Assembly (NCBI RefSeq): GCF_039545455.1
Contig: NZ_CP154467.1
Span: 930,001 to 994,000 of the forward strand
From: Brucella sp. BE17
Lineage (GTDB): Bacteria; Pseudomonadota; Alphaproteobacteria; Rhizobiales; Rhizobiaceae
Direction: 5' to 3'
DNA: 64,000 bases
Below, in pieces: positions 42,962-51,889 of this stretch. How positions within the stretch are numbered: position 1 is the first letter of the stretch; each line of letters begins with the position of its first letter. The position numbers were made by a program, and so were the translations under genes. The notes under the pieces are model-generated. The model had not been told where the DNA came from. It worked only from the letters and a program-made list of their open reading frames with translations, and ran no database searches.

Positions 42962-44133
42962 CTCAGCCCGATATCCTTCAACGCGCCATAGAAATTGGCT
43001 TCGCATTCCGAATAGCGATTGATGGCGCCCGGAACGTCGATCTTTGACAGGAAGTCACGCAGAAAAGCCTTTTTCTGCGTCTGACGGTTCCAAACACTGG
43101 CATCGATATGCGGGAATCCGACAAAGCCCAACATCTCGCGCATACGGTCATCGACGGCGATCATCAGGCCCGGAACACCCGACTGCATGCCGATGATGGT
43201 GCCATGGAAACGACGGCTCAGGCCAAAGTCCTGCGTCGAAATCCAGCTCCGCCATTTATGCGTGTCGAAAAACACCAGTAACTCGTTCTTGCGCTGCCAT
43301 TTTTCCATATGCTTGTATTCGACAGGCGCCGTGATGCGGCTTGCCGCCTCGTCATAGGCATCGGCATTATCATCGACCGTCATGTTCATATTATAGACGA
43401 TGACCTCGTCCTGAATGACATAGCTTGCCACACTGTCCTTTTCGAGCAGCGCATGGGCATCGACGATGGTGTCGGCGACGCTGCCAAGATAGCCGCCGAA
43501 GGAGATTTTCTGCGCGTCGGCAAGGCTTGGATCGGCAAGCTTGCTCAGCGAGCGCTTCATTTCCTCAGGCCTATAATAAAGCGACGGGCAACCGGTCGGG
43601 CGGACATATTTCATTCCGGCATCACGCAGGAATTCAGCCGTGAAATGCCCGCGCGTAAGGAAAAAGCTTTCCTTGCGGCGCAGGATTTCGAGAAAGCGGC
43701 GCGTGCCTTCCGGCAATTCTTCCTTGAGGTTTTCTTTCTTCTGAATGCCGATGCCCATCACCACAATCGGCATGTTGAGTTTTTCAAACACAAAGGATTC
43801 GGTCGTTGCCGCATAGCCGGGGCGCAACAGATTGGCCGAGGCAAACAGGCAGAGATCGAAGCTTTCGTTCAACTTGGCATAGGTTTCGGGCGAGTTCAGG
43901 CTGTTGGCCAGATGCCAGAACGGAATATAGGTGACGTCATGGCCGCGCACGGCGTTGGCCGCCCCCTCGCCGATCAGATAATTGCCGGTATTGGCGATCT
44001 TCTTGACCTGATCGATCACGTTCTTCTTGCTACGGATCGGCTCGAAATAGGGGCGATGCTTGACGCTTGCCCCGGAAACACTGTCAACAGTCCGCATCAG
44101 GTAGGACGGAATGCCGGTGATCATTATGCGCAT
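42958..44133 (-). CDS. Polysaccharide pyruvyl transferase family protein, copy 2
   Basis: A 391-residue protein with family landmarks MRIMITGIPSYLMR, TGNYLIGEGA, GIGIQKK, FLTRG, GCPSLYY and the C-terminal LSRRFHGTIIGMQSGVP. It is predicted to add ketal pyruvate to a sugar from phosphoenolpyruvate. It is a clear paralogue of the next upstream gene, 49 bp away. ATG 44133 is chosen because the homologous copy starts at the matching point; the longer frame to 44250 runs through the gap. Confidence 0.88.
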   Translation of the reverse strand: MRIMITGIPSYLMRTVDSVSGASVKHRPYFEPIRSKKNVIDQVKKIANTGNYLIGEGAANAVRGHDVTYIPFWHLANSLNSPETYAKLNESFDLCLFASANLLRPGYAATTESFVFEKLNMPIVVMGIGIQKKENLKEELPEGTRRFLEILRRKESFFLTRGHFTAEFLRDAGMKYVRPTGCPSLYYRPEEMKRSLSKLADPSLADAQKISFGGYLGSVADTIVDAHALLEKDSVASYVIQDEVIVYNMNMTVDDNADAYDEAASRITAPVEYKHMEKWQRKNELLVFFDTHKWRSWISTQDFGLSRRFHGTIIGMQSGVPGLMIAVDDRMREMLGFVGFPHIDASVWNRQTQKKAFLRDFLSKIDVPGAINRYSECEANFYGALKDIGLR

Positions 44134-44182
44134 GGATGATCCATCTTGTCTTGAGTTGTGAAACGGGCTTTGGATTTGGGAG

Positions 44183-45370
44183 TTATCCGACACCGATTTC
44201 TGAAAGTGCGCTGCGGAAATTCTTCTCGCGGGCGGAATATTTTTCGACAACGTCCGAAATATTCATCGACTTGATATGATCGGTTACAAAGGCACGGCGA
44301 TCAGCGGCGACGTTCAGATCATTGGCGTCGATCTTTGGCAGGCCGGAAAAGTTGAGCATTTCGCGCATACGGTCATCGACGGCGACCATCAGGCTTGGCA
44401 CGCCGGCCTGCATGGAAATGACATTGCCGTGGAACCGGCGTCCAAACGAGAAATCCATACGCGAACACCATGCGCGCCACTGGTTGGTGTCTATGAAGGC
44501 GTGAACGCTGATCTTCTTCTTCAAGGTGTCCGACGCCTTGTAGGTGAGCGGGCCGACGATCTCACCGGTGGTGGAATCATAAGCGCGGCCATTGGCGTCA
44601 TCTTCGACATGCATGTCGAAATGCAACAACTCGTCCTGCACCACATAGGCTGAGCGCCCGTCATCGGAACCGAGCGCATTCATGTCGGTGATGGTTTCAA
44701 ATTCCGCGCCCATATAGCCGGTGAAGACCGTCGGTCCCTCGCCGACCTTGACGTCAGCCAGACGGCGAATGGACTTGCGCATATTGTCGGGACGGAAATA
44801 GAGCGACGGGCAACCGACCGGGCGCACATATGAAAAGCCCTGTTCGCGCAGATAGCCTGCCGCATCCTCGCCACGGGTGAGGAAATAATGCTCGCGGCCT
44901 TTAAGCACTTCTAGAAGCTTTTTGGTGCCTGCGGGCAGGCCGTCCTCGCGCTCGATGTCGGGGCGGTTCTGGATGCCGATACCGAGCATCACGACCGGCA
45001 TGTTGAGTTGCGCCAGCACGGCTGCTTCCGCATCCGCCGACAGGCCCTTGCGCAAAAGATTGGCGCAGGTGAAGACGCAGATATCGAATTCGCGGTTGAT
45101 CTCTTCAAGACCCGTTCCATTGTTGATGCAATTGAACAGATGCCAGAACGGAACATGCTTGGCCGACGGTGCAAGGGCTGCCATCGCACCCTCACCGATC
45201 AGGTAATTGCCCGTATTGCTGATATTTTTCAGTTCCTGAATGAATTTTTCCTTCGGCTCCGAATTCGGCTGTTTTTCGGAATAAAAGACCTGCGCCCTGT
45301 CGGCACGCTCGATCAGGCGTGTCAGATAGCTCGGGATTCCAGTGACGAGAATACGGGGGCTTTTGCTCAT
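44183..45370 (-). CDS. Polysaccharide pyruvyl transferase family protein, copy 1
   Basis: A 395-residue paralogue of the downstream gene: RILVTGIPSYLTRL, SNTGNYLIGEGA, GIGIQNRP, FLTRGEDAAGYL, GCPSLYFRP and FGRRFHGNVISMQAGVP. The two copies probably pyruvylate different residues or linkages. ATG 45370 follows GGAAAG. It lies 23 bp after the large glycosyltransferase gene. Confidence 0.88.
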   Translation of the reverse strand: MSKSPRILVTGIPSYLTRLIERADRAQVFYSEKQPNSEPKEKFIQELKNISNTGNYLIGEGAMAALAPSAKHVPFWHLFNCINNGTGLEEINREFDICVFTCANLLRKGLSADAEAAVLAQLNMPVVMLGIGIQNRPDIEREDGLPAGTKKLLEVLKGREHYFLTRGEDAAGYLREQGFSYVRPVGCPSLYFRPDNMRKSIRRLADVKVGEGPTVFTGYMGAEFETITDMNALGSDDGRSAYVVQDELLHFDMHVEDDANGRAYDSTTGEIVGPLTYKASDTLKKKISVHAFIDTNQWRAWCSRMDFSFGRRFHGNVISMQAGVPSLMVAVDDRMREMLNFSGLPKIDANDLNVAADRRAFVTDHIKSMNISDVVEKYSAREKNFRSALSEIGVG

Positions 45371-45393
45371 AAGCGGTCTTTCCAAACTGAATT

Positions 45394-48099
45394 TCAGGCA
45401 ACGGCGCGGCTAGTGATTACGGCGGCGGCGTTGGTATCATCTGTGACTGTGTCTTGAGTTTCGGGCAGATCGGGCCGGTATTTGGGATAGGCAGGGCTGA
45501 TCTCGTTGGCCCAGTCGGTAAATTCGGAGAAGGCCGAACTCCACGACCGGGATGCGGCAGCGGAAAGCGCTCCTGCGGCAGTCTTTGCCAGTGCTTCGCG
45601 ATCCTCTGCCAGAATGGTGAGAATGCGCGTGGTGTCAGCGACGATCTGCGCATCATTACCGTTGCGGATCAAAATTCCGTCCCGGCCATGATTGATCAGT
45701 TCATCGACGGCCCCGACTGCGGTTGCCACCGGCACGCAGCCAAGCTGTTGTGCCTCGGCAATCATCAGCGGCGCACCTTCCCAGCGCGACGGCATCAGCA
45801 GAATATCGGCCCATGCCAGATGCATGGCGATGTCGCGCCCGTCGAAAACCGGCGGCGACACTTTTACACCCGCAGCCCTCAACTTGGTCATCCAAGAGGC
45901 ACTCGGATCATCGGAGAGAATCTCGCCGCCAATCGCCTGCGCCTCAAACGGAATGCCCTGCTCTTTGAGTTTTACGATTGCATCATGCAGCCGGTCGATA
46001 CCCTTCTGGCGGTCGAGACGGCCCATATAGAGAAGCCGAAGCGGCGCACGTTCATCGCTTACAGCGCGGGCTTTACGTGCGAGCGTCACCTCTTTGCGCA
46101 GCTTGTCATCGATGGAGAAACTTGCGCCATTGCGCACCGAGAAAACCTTCTCGAACGGAACGCCAAAACTGTGCAGATAGATTTTCAACTGATCCGAACA
46201 GGTCAGAAACGCATCATAGGCGTGCTCGAAGGCAATCCCCGCATAAGGCTGGCCCGCCGGACGCCGGAACACGGTTTCATCGACCACATGCAGATAGCAT
46301 GCGGTGCGGGTGCCTTCCGAGCGCAGCTTGCCCATCAGCGGGTGTGCCGCCATGACGTGGTTGTTGACAACCAGATCAAAGCCCGACAATTGCCCGCGCA
46401 AAATACCCCAGTCGAGCGGATGATCATCAGTGATGAAATCCTGCCCGAGAAAACGGTTGGTGTCACCCCAGGCGGGAATTCCGTCTTTCCACAGATGCAG
46501 GTAATCGAACGATTGGTCGAACTCGTCGAGCACATCCATGCGCTCATTGCCGAGCACAAAGAGATGGGTTTCAAAACCCTGGTTCTTCAACTCGCGACCG
46601 GCGGCATAGGCCACCTTTTCCGCACCGCCAAACGAGGCATTTGGAACCAGAACGGCGGCTGTCTTCTTCTTCGCCGCATTATGCGCCAGCGGCAGCACGG
46701 GGCCGCCGCCCATTTCATCACGCAGCACCTGATACATTTGCGAAAGGGCTGGCAGCCGGCTCGGACGCCATGTCCAGCGCATTGCCGCACTCTGCTTGAG
46801 CGGGCTTGTGGCAATTGATGTCACCAGATTGAGCATCGACTGTTCGGGACGCGAGAGCGCACGACGCTGGCGCACCCGTGGGAACGGAAAGCGCACTTTC
46901 ATGCGTGCCGAAGTCGGCCATAATTGCTGCGAACCGAGCGAAGAAAACCAGTCGAGCGCGTCGTTCTGGATGATGTCGCGGATGAGCCGTGTCGAAACGA
47001 AGATCAGGTCGGCATTTTTCTGCTCGGCACCCGATGGCATGATCTCGGTATCGATGCGCCGCTCGGCTTCGACATTGATCAGTTCGACAAAAACGATATT
47101 GGCCTGATCGGCAAGCCTTTCCAGTCGGGACAAAATGTTCGGGTAAAGTTTTGAACGCGCCAGAAGTTTCAGCGTCTCGCTGTTGGAAGCAGCCAGAAAC
47201 GGCGGAAAATGGAAATTATCCGGCTCGGAAACCGAGCCCCAGAAGGCGCGAATGGTATCGTCGAATTTGAGATCTTTTGAGGGAAGGCTCGGATCGGTAA
47301 ACAGGCTGACCGTTCCCTCGCCCGCGCGGATCACACCATAGCGTGGGGCTTCCTCATGCTCAAAGCCTACCAATGTTGGGCGGCGAAACAACGCCTTGTG
47401 GCGCTTGCGCAAAAAGCTGATCGAGCCGGAGCGATCGCGATTGGCTTCCTTGAAGCGGCTTTCGGCGCGCAGGCGATATTCAAAACCGGTATCATGACAT
47501 GGTGTACCGACAAAGCCTGCCTCAATCGCCGAGAGCCAGAATTCCCAGTCCTCAAAGCCGTTCTGGCGGTCATCGTCAAAGCGCACGCCGCAGCGAAACA
47601 CATCCGCCGAGATCATTGACCCTGTATCGCAGATATTGTCGGTGATACAGTGGATCAGCCGCGAATAGCTGTCGCCATAATGCGAACGCCAGTTGACCGA
47701 AAACGTATCGATATTGGTATAGACCCAACCGGCATTGCTCGACAGGAGCTTGCGATAGAGTGTATCGATGGTGTGCGGCTGCACGCGATTGTCGGCATCG
47801 ACGAAATAGACAGCACTGACGTCCGGCATTTCTTCGAGAATATAGTCGATGGCGCGGTTGCGTGCACCGCCCGGTCCGGCATTCTCCCCGAATAGGACAT
47901 GGATGTTGTCATGCGCGGTCGCATAAAGCGTCAAGCTGTCGAAAACCTCGTGGCGCGGATCGCCATCGACGGAAATCACGACCTCTGTCCGAAACACAGT
48001 CTGTGAAGAAAGAATCGTCTCCAGCGCTTCGAGCGCCAGCGCCGCATGGCCGTAAAGCGGCATGGCGACGACGATCAAATCCTGCGATCTATCGTACAT
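45394..48099 (-). CDS. Two-domain glycosyltransferase (GT2-GT4 fusion)
   Basis: A 901-residue cytoplasmic enzyme. The N-terminal GT2 domain (about 1-250) has VISVDGD, FVDADNR as the DxD and FEDWEFWL as the ED motif. A linker of about 230 residues follows. The C-terminal GT4 domain (about 485-880) has PNASFGGAEKVA, LLYMGRLDRQKG and PSRWEGAPLMIAEAQ with the donor-binding glutamates. It can probably add two sugars in succession to the lipid-linked repeat unit. The start overlaps the upstream gene by 11 bp. Confidence 0.9.
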   Translation of the reverse strand: MYDRSQDLIVVAMPLYGHAALALEALETILSSQTVFRTEVVISVDGDPRHEVFDSLTLYATAHDNIHVLFGENAGPGGARNRAIDYILEEMPDVSAVYFVDADNRVQPHTIDTLYRKLLSSNAGWVYTNIDTFSVNWRSHYGDSYSRLIHCITDNICDTGSMISADVFRCGVRFDDDRQNGFEDWEFWLSAIEAGFVGTPCHDTGFEYRLRAESRFKEANRDRSGSISFLRKRHKALFRRPTLVGFEHEEAPRYGVIRAGEGTVSLFTDPSLPSKDLKFDDTIRAFWGSVSEPDNFHFPPFLAASNSETLKLLARSKLYPNILSRLERLADQANIVFVELINVEAERRIDTEIMPSGAEQKNADLIFVSTRLIRDIIQNDALDWFSSLGSQQLWPTSARMKVRFPFPRVRQRRALSRPEQSMLNLVTSIATSPLKQSAAMRWTWRPSRLPALSQMYQVLRDEMGGGPVLPLAHNAAKKKTAAVLVPNASFGGAEKVAYAAGRELKNQGFETHLFVLGNERMDVLDEFDQSFDYLHLWKDGIPAWGDTNRFLGQDFITDDHPLDWGILRGQLSGFDLVVNNHVMAAHPLMGKLRSEGTRTACYLHVVDETVFRRPAGQPYAGIAFEHAYDAFLTCSDQLKIYLHSFGVPFEKVFSVRNGASFSIDDKLRKEVTLARKARAVSDERAPLRLLYMGRLDRQKGIDRLHDAIVKLKEQGIPFEAQAIGGEILSDDPSASWMTKLRAAGVKVSPPVFDGRDIAMHLAWADILLMPSRWEGAPLMIAEAQQLGCVPVATAVGAVDELINHGRDGILIRNGNDAQIVADTTRILTILAEDREALAKTAAGALSAAASRSWSSAFSEFTDWANEISPAYPKYRPDLPETQDTVTDDTNAAAVITSRAVA

Positions 48100-49606
48100 T
48101 CGCGACCTCTTTGCTCGTCATCGGAGCATCGATAGAAACTGGGCTGGCCTCGATATGCTTGACCAGCCGGAAGTTGAAGACTTTCAGCCACGAGAAATCA
48201 ACGGATTCAGCAGCCGCTTTGCTCAGGATGATAAGGTCCATTGTCCGCTTGACCGGCTCCTCGAATATAAAGTTGATATCGACGGCGCGCCCCGGCCCCA
48301 CTGCCGACCAGCCGCTGAACAGTGCCTGCGGGCGGCGACGGTCGAGATTGGCGATAGCGGCAATTTCTTCTTCGATATCGGCACCGAGATTAACGGCCAG
48401 CAGGCCAACGGCACAGGGCTGGCCTTCGGGATGATCAATGACGGAACGGGCGGAAATGCGCACAGTGCCGGGTGCGACCACACGGCGGATGGCGCCTGCC
48501 GTGACCCCGTCTTCGAGCGGATGACAACCGATGGCGTCTTCATGCTCCAGAAAGCGCACGGTCGGGAAATCAGGTGTGAGCGGCGTTACCGACACATTGG
48601 CGACATTGCGCAAAAGCTCAATCGGCAGGCGATAATCATCGACCTTGCGGCCATTGATCAGCGAGGTCGGCACGATTGTGTTGGGAAGCGAGGCGGGCCG
48701 CACGCCCGGAAGCCCTGTGAAAATGCGCAGCGCCAACGGACGCATGTCGAGATCGCCGTGCGGAATGCGGGCGCGGGCCGCATAGCGCTCATTGGCAATC
48801 ACATTGCCGAGCGAGAGTTCGGGTGGCACGCCGCCGGTTGCCGAAATGCGCAGACGCAACGTGCGATGGCTGCCGTCACAACCTTTTGGCAACGAGAAGA
48901 AATTCCAGTCCGCTTTCAGATCGCCATAAGGCACCAGCCATTCGGCAATGCCTTCACCATTTTCGAGATAATCGAGCGTCACAATGAGTTGCCCGTTGCG
49001 ATTGGCGGGCAGATCGCGGAAGTGCAGCGCGAAACCGGATACGGCATAGCTCGATACCGGGAAAAGCTGCTCGATTTCCGATTCGCGCAACAGACGCGCA
49101 AAGCCCTCATCCTTCGGATCAACCAGCGGCGCATGGCCAAAGATTTCCGTTGCCGAATCCCAGTTGCGGGCATGAAACGCATCTTCGATGGCGCGATAGT
49201 TTTCAAACATCGTCTCACGCTCGCGGCGCAGCATGGCGAGCTCCGCATGCATCCGGCTTGTATGCGAAGCCAGACGGTCGAGGCTGGTTTCCATAAGCTG
49301 CGCCAGAAGGGCTGCCACGCTGTCAGGTCCGGCCTGATCGAGCCTTACGACCGGCAGCTTGGGTATGGTGCGCATGCGGTAAAGCTGCTGCAAGATCGTA
49401 TCGAGATCGGCTGCGCCCGCATCAGAGGCGGCGATGGCTACAAGCGGAAATGAATTCGCCAGCCGCAGCCGCTTGCTGTCGCCCTCCAGATAGGTGATCG
49501 CAGCGCCCAGAGGCGTGGTTTCCAGCGCTTCACGATCACGCAACGAGGCGATGGCATAGCGGCGGGATTTCCGCCCGGAGATCGCAGGAAGTGGTGTGCT
49601 CAACAT
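48089..49606 (-). CDS. Protein of unknown function, first gene of the polysaccharide operon
   Basis: A 505-residue soluble protein with no recognised catalytic motif. Residues about 100-165 are helical and may be coiled coil (LMETSLDRLASHTSRMHAE); residues 190-500 look beta-rich, with carbohydrate-binding-like segments (YAVSGFALHF). It may belong to a rhizobial domain of unknown function. It heads the six-gene operon and overlaps the glycosyltransferase start, so a role in polymer assembly or export is inferred. A MarR-type palindrome lies 130 bp upstream. Confidence 0.8.
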   Translation of the reverse strand: MLSTPLPAISGRKSRRYAIASLRDREALETTPLGAAITYLEGDSKRLRLANSFPLVAIAASDAGAADLDTILQQLYRMRTIPKLPVVRLDQAGPDSVAALLAQLMETSLDRLASHTSRMHAELAMLRRERETMFENYRAIEDAFHARNWDSATEIFGHAPLVDPKDEGFARLLRESEIEQLFPVSSYAVSGFALHFRDLPANRNGQLIVTLDYLENGEGIAEWLVPYGDLKADWNFFSLPKGCDGSHRTLRLRISATGGVPPELSLGNVIANERYAARARIPHGDLDMRPLALRIFTGLPGVRPASLPNTIVPTSLINGRKVDDYRLPIELLRNVANVSVTPLTPDFPTVRFLEHEDAIGCHPLEDGVTAGAIRRVVAPGTVRISARSVIDHPEGQPCAVGLLAVNLGADIEEEIAAIANLDRRRPQALFSGWSAVGPGRAVDINFIFEEPVKRTMDLIILSKAAAESVDFSWLKVFNFRLVKHIEASPVSIDAPMTSKEVANVR

Positions 49607-49854
49607 AGCCGTCCATTATGTGGGGGCCGATTGGGAGGTTCGACCTATGTGACAATGAGAAAATACAGACCATGTATTGTCAACAGCCATATAACATCAA
49701 CTATATGATATTATTGCGAATATTTGCACAGTTATTAATTCAAAATTTGAAACAATGTTCTGATATATTCATTTTTATGCGTAACTGCGCAGAAAAGCGG
49801 CATTTTATATTCAAAGTTTATGATTCAAGCGCCAAATTATCGCCACATAGCCTG
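49607..49854 (-). promoter_or_regulatory. AT-rich leader of the pyruvyltransferase/glycosyltransferase operon
   Basis: A 248-bp region much richer in A/T than its flanks, with the palindrome at 49739. It should contain the operon promoter. An open frame here (49618-49902) has no ribosome site or family match. Confidence 0.6.
49739..49751. promoter_or_regulatory. Candidate MarR operator A
   Basis: TTCAAAATTTGAA, a perfect palindrome of form TTCAAA-N-TTTGAA, in the leader of the operon starting at 49606. The same core recurs at 51718 and 55240. Confidence 0.65.
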
Positions 49855-51075
49855 TTATCGACCATGAAGAACTGCTTCGATCAAGGTTTTTTGCTGCCTT
49901 AAACATTCCGTCATCTTAAAGCGTTTTTCCACGGTTCGACGCCCTGCGGCACGCATGGGCAGGTAGGCGTCGGGTGATCTAAGCACGTTGAGTACGGTTT
50001 CAGCCAACGCATCCGTGTCGTAGAAAGGCACCAGCAAGCCATTTTGGCCCGAACGGATCACTTCACGTACCGGCGGTGTATCGGAGCCAATGATGAGCGC
50101 ACCACAGGCCATGGCCTCCACCACCGACCAGGACAGCACGAACGGAAAGGTAAGATAGATATGCGCGGTGGAAATCTGGTAGAGTTTGCGCAAGTCGGCA
50201 TGCGGAATAGAACCGGTAAACACCACACGATCGCCAGGCAAGTCCATATCCTTGAGCAGATGCTCGCGCCATGATCCACCACCCGGAGGCGGTGTGCCGT
50301 AGCTGACGCCATCGCCACCTACAAAAACAAAAATCGCATCATCATTTTGCCGGATAACTTTTAGCACAGCCTCAAGTGCTTGTGGGAATCCGCGATAGGG
50401 TTCGAGATCACGTGAGACGAAGGTGACGACCTTTTGTTCTCCCGCCTTGAGCACCCGGCCATCGGGCAATGTGAGCGTTGCATGGCGGTCGGGATAGAAA
50501 ATTTTTGTATCCACCCCCTCATGCACCACGGCGATGCGTTTCTGCATAGGTTTGGGATAAAGGCTTTTCTGCCAGTGGGTCGGACTGAAACCGCCGTCCA
50601 GACTGTCAAAAGTCAGAAGCTGTGCCATGTTACGCAGCCGCAAGCGCTTGCGTGTTTCGCTATTCGGCTGATCACCGGGCGCAAACCCGACATCAGCACC
50701 TTGCGCACGATAAAAGAACTCGCAATAGCCGAGCGCGGGCGTTGCGGGCAGCACGTCCTTGACGAACATCATGCTGCCCCACCCGATATGACCAACGATC
50801 ATATCGGGTGTCTCTCCTTGCCTTGCCATCGATTCCAGCGTTTCGGCAACACGATAGCCGATCCGCGTATGATGATCGGGCACCTCAAGATACCGGGCCA
50901 TGCCACCATTGGTGCGAGGCCCCGTTTCAACCCTATGGCGAAGAACTCGGACCGCTGGGAGGCGACGGTCCACAGTCTCGCAGATCAGACTGACATCATG
51001 TCCGCTCTGCGCCAGATGGTGCGCCAAAGCGGCAAACTGACCAAACCCGCGCCTGTGCACAAAACTTATATGCAT
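49855..51075 (-). CDS. GT4-family glycosyltransferase
   Basis: A 406-residue GT-B enzyme. The N-terminal domain starts MHISFVHRRGFGQFAALA; the GT4 core has VVHEGVDTKIFYPD, VTFVSRDLEPYRG and FPFVLSWSVVEAMACGALIIGSDTPPV with the donor-binding acidic residues. It lies 45 bp downstream of the MarR gene on the same strand, so the two are likely cotranscribed. The target sugar is unknown; it probably acts on the same polymer as the flanking operons. Confidence 0.9.
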   Translation of the reverse strand: MHISFVHRRGFGQFAALAHHLAQSGHDVSLICETVDRRLPAVRVLRHRVETGPRTNGGMARYLEVPDHHTRIGYRVAETLESMARQGETPDMIVGHIGWGSMMFVKDVLPATPALGYCEFFYRAQGADVGFAPGDQPNSETRKRLRLRNMAQLLTFDSLDGGFSPTHWQKSLYPKPMQKRIAVVHEGVDTKIFYPDRHATLTLPDGRVLKAGEQKVVTFVSRDLEPYRGFPQALEAVLKVIRQNDDAIFVFVGGDGVSYGTPPPGGGSWREHLLKDMDLPGDRVVFTGSIPHADLRKLYQISTAHIYLTFPFVLSWSVVEAMACGALIIGSDTPPVREVIRSGQNGLLVPFYDTDALAETVLNVLRSPDAYLPMRAAGRRTVEKRFKMTECLRQQKTLIEAVLHGR

Positions 51076-51120
51076 GTCACAAAACGTGTCCGGATTTCGG
51101 CAAATAAACGTCTGAAACTA

Positions 51121-51690
51121 TCATATGCCATAGCGCGCAGCGTTACCCCAGACCAGTTCCAGCTTGTGCAGGGTCTGATATGCGATCTCAAGATTGCGCA
51201 GATCATCATCGTCGCGAGCAAGGATCTGATGGTAGCTCTTGCTGGCATTTCTAAGGTTCGCGCACAGGCGCTCCCCCTTCTCGGTCAGCCTGATCCGTGC
51301 GGAACGCTTGTCTCTTTGCGAAGCGACACGATCCACATAACCGCCATCGGTAAGCTGTTTTAAATAATAGGAAATGTTGGACCCGACATAGTGCCCACGA
51401 TCCAGTAATTCACCCACAGTGAGTTCAACATCGCCAATCGCCATCAGAACCAGTGTCTGTGCCGGACCGATATCTTCCACGCCGATTTTCGTCAGCTCCG
51501 TTTTCAGAAGGCTGACAAAGCGACGATTCACTCTTTCGATCATCCGGGCCAGCTCGAAATGGGTAATAACGACTGTATGAACCGGATTTCTGTGTTCCTG
51601 TTTTTCGGCGGTAATTTCAGGAAAATCAACGGCTGAAAAGCCGTCAATTGATGTCTCGACTTCCACTCCCTCGTGCAGAAGTTTTTGCAT
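51121..51690 (-). CDS. MarR-family regulator, ExpG/WggR-like by context
   Basis: A 189-residue winged-helix regulator. An N-terminal extension of about 35 residues precedes the dimerisation helix (HFELARMIERVNRRFVSLL), the recognition helix region (GHYVGSNISYYLKQL) and the wing (RDKRSARIRLTEKG). In Sinorhizobium the MarR-type ExpG/WggR activates the galactoglucan genes and also sits next to a type I secretion ATPase (ExpD1). The same neighbourhood here, plus three shared palindromes in the surrounding leaders, make it the likely local regulator. Confidence 0.85.
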   Translation of the reverse strand: MQKLLHEGVEVETSIDGFSAVDFPEITAEKQEHRNPVHTVVITHFELARMIERVNRRFVSLLKTELTKIGVEDIGPAQTLVLMAIGDVELTVGELLDRGHYVGSNISYYLKQLTDGGYVDRVASQRDKRSARIRLTEKGERLCANLRNASKSYHQILARDDDDLRNLEIAYQTLHKLELVWGNAARYGI

Positions 51691-51889
51691 CTATTTACTC
51701 TCCATTTTCGATTTTACTTCAAATTTTGAAGAAATTTCCAATTATGATTTCTTGGTTCCTTTTGCATTTCCCCGCCGTAAAGACTCTTTTATGTCACAAT
51801 CTATCCTGTATTACTTTACTAATACTGATAGGCACATGACTCGTATTAGGGATAACCGCGACCTGTGACCATTCCGAGGCAGATAGCGT
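51691..51889. promoter_or_regulatory. Divergent promoter region between MarR and secretion ATPase
   Basis: A 199-bp AT-rich divergent region containing operator B. It should hold both promoters and allow autoregulation. Confidence 0.6.
51717..51731. promoter_or_regulatory. Candidate MarR operator B
   Basis: CTTCAAATTTTGAAG, the longest of the three copies, perfect over 15 bp. It lies 27 bp upstream of the MarR start codon. Confidence 0.65.

Noticed and set aside
43309..44139. Plus-strand open frame of 276 codons
   Set aside because: Antisense to a pyruvyltransferase with conserved motifs; low-complexity composition typical of a shadow frame.
45454..46818. Plus-strand open frame of 454 codons
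   Set aside because: It lies wholly antisense to the GT2-GT4 gene, has no family motif, and is the expected GC-rich shadow frame.
48062..49453. Plus-strand open frame of 463 codons
   Set aside because: It is antisense to the intact first gene of the polysaccharide operon, with no motif and no ribosome site.
49618..49902. 94-codon open frame in the AT-rich leader
   Set aside because: No ribosome site; the composition is that of the regulatory region and it overlaps the end of the GT4 gene.
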